Origin: Alphaproteobacteria bacterium
GTDB lineage: Bacteria; Pseudomonadota; Alphaproteobacteria; SHVP01
Assembly: GCA_947473325.1 (NCBI GenBank)
Contig: CANJEJ010000015.1
Coordinates: forward strand, 1-32,344
Reading direction: 5' to 3'
Length of the DNA: 32,344 bases
The position numbers were made by a program, and so were the translations under genes. The notes under the pieces were generated by a model. It was not told the DNA's origin. It saw only the letters and a list, made by a program, of their open reading frames with translations, and searched no databases. Of the stretch, positions 31,974 through 32,344 are shown one piece after another. The first letter of the stretch is position 1. Each line of letters begins with the position of its first letter.

Positions 31974-32344
31974 ATGGCGAAGAATCTCAAGGGTACAAAG
32001 ACTGAAGCCAACCTGAAGGCCGCGTTCGCCGGCGAATCGCAGGCCAACCGTCGCTATCTGTATTTTGCACAGAAAGCCGACGTCGAAGGCTTCAACGATG
32101 TCTCGACCGTGTTCCGTTCGACCGCCGAAGGCGAAACGGGTCATGCGCACGGCCATCTCGAATTCCTGGAATCTGTGGGTGACCCGGCGACCGGCCTGCC
32201 GATCGGCGAAACCGCGCTGAACCTGAAGGCCGCCATCGCTGGCGAAACGCACGAATACACTGACATGTATCCGGGCATGGCGAAGTCGGCGCGCGACGAA
32301 GGCTTCGACGAGATCGCCGACTGGTTCGAGACGCTCGCCAAGGC
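31974..32344 (+). CDS. Rubrerythrin (5' part)
   Basis: The visible 123 residues are the start of a ferritin-like diiron protein of the rubrerythrin family, which removes hydrogen peroxide using electrons from rubredoxin or similar. The first helix AAFAGESQANRRYLYFAQKA supplies one iron-binding Glu, and AEGETGHAHGHLEFL supplies the next ExxH pair. The second half begins at LKAAIAGETHEYTDMYPGMAKSARDEGF. The gene runs off the window, so a C-terminal rubredoxin domain cannot be judged. I chose ATG 31974 because GGAGG (31961-31965) is eight bases upstream; the ATG at 31968 is too close. Confidence 0.92.
   Translation, partial: MAKNLKGTKTEANLKAAFAGESQANRRYLYFAQKADVEGFNDVSTVFRSTAEGETGHAHGHLEFLESVGDPATGLPIGETALNLKAAIAGETHEYTDMYPGMAKSARDEGFDEIADWFETLAK

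Noticed and set aside
1-32344. Mobile elements, CRISPR arrays, prophage or defence genes
   Set aside because: I saw no regularly spaced repeats, transposase motifs, integrase or att-like direct repeats; gene order is that of a conserved core region.

Overview
This 32.3 kb window is GC-rich, densely packed chromosomal DNA from an alphaproteobacterium. The gene order supports this: glnD-murJ-trpS; tsaB-rimI-mucR-fur-plsC-miaB-phoH-ybeY-corC-lnt-XRE-metK-trmB; and rimP-nusA-ylxR-infB-rbfA-truB-rpsO-pnp. So does the lineage-typical pair of Fur-superfamily regulators (a Fur/Mur type lacking C-terminal CxxC motifs, and an Irr). A Rhodospirillales-like placement is my best guess, but I cannot prove it from this sequence. 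Almost everything is core housekeeping. I saw no insertion sequence, prophage, CRISPR array, rRNA or tRNA.

Layout. (1) 1-5.7 kb: the 3' end of glnD, a reverse-strand Bcr/CflA-type MFS exporter between glnD and murJ, then murJ, trpS, a DUF2333 protein and a universal stress protein. (2) 5.7-9.0 kb: a roughly 350 bp non-coding gap, then three envelope genes: a Bax-like glucosaminidase-family protein (+), a polysaccharide deacetylase-fold protein (-) and a VanX/DdpX-type D-Ala-D-Ala dipeptidase (-). (3) 9.0-17.7 kb: tsaB-rimI, a reverse-strand TusA-like gene, mucR, fur, an acyltransferase, then miaB-phoH-ybeY-corC-lnt, the last four joined by 4-base ATGA overlaps. (4) 17.8-20.4 kb: an XRE regulator, metK with its own promoter and a structured leader, and trmB, which has no ordinary start codon after the metK stop. 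(5) 20.4-29.8 kb: the nusA-infB operon through to pnp, with a tetraloop hairpin in the rimP leader and three stacked hairpins in the rpsO-pnp spacer. (6) 29.8 kb to the end: a nitronate monooxygenase-like flavoprotein with an added cysteine cluster, irr, and the 5' part of rubrerythrin behind a possible Irr box.

The genes mainly serve translation and RNA maturation (TrpS, TsaB, RimI, MiaB, YbeY, TrmB, RimP, NusA, IF2, RbfA, TruB, S15, PNPase), envelope building (MurJ, Lnt, PlsC, Bax-like, deacetylase, dipeptidase) and iron/redox control (Fur, Irr, rubrerythrin, the Cys-rich flavoprotein). The observations most worth a second look are: a small pseudoknot-capable element directly before metK whose core resembles the SAM/SAH riboswitch; a CTG start codon with an ideal Shine-Dalgarno sequence for the YlxR-L7Ae fusion gene; the possible Irr box at rubrerythrin; the Cys cluster in the flavoprotein; and the trmB start problem.
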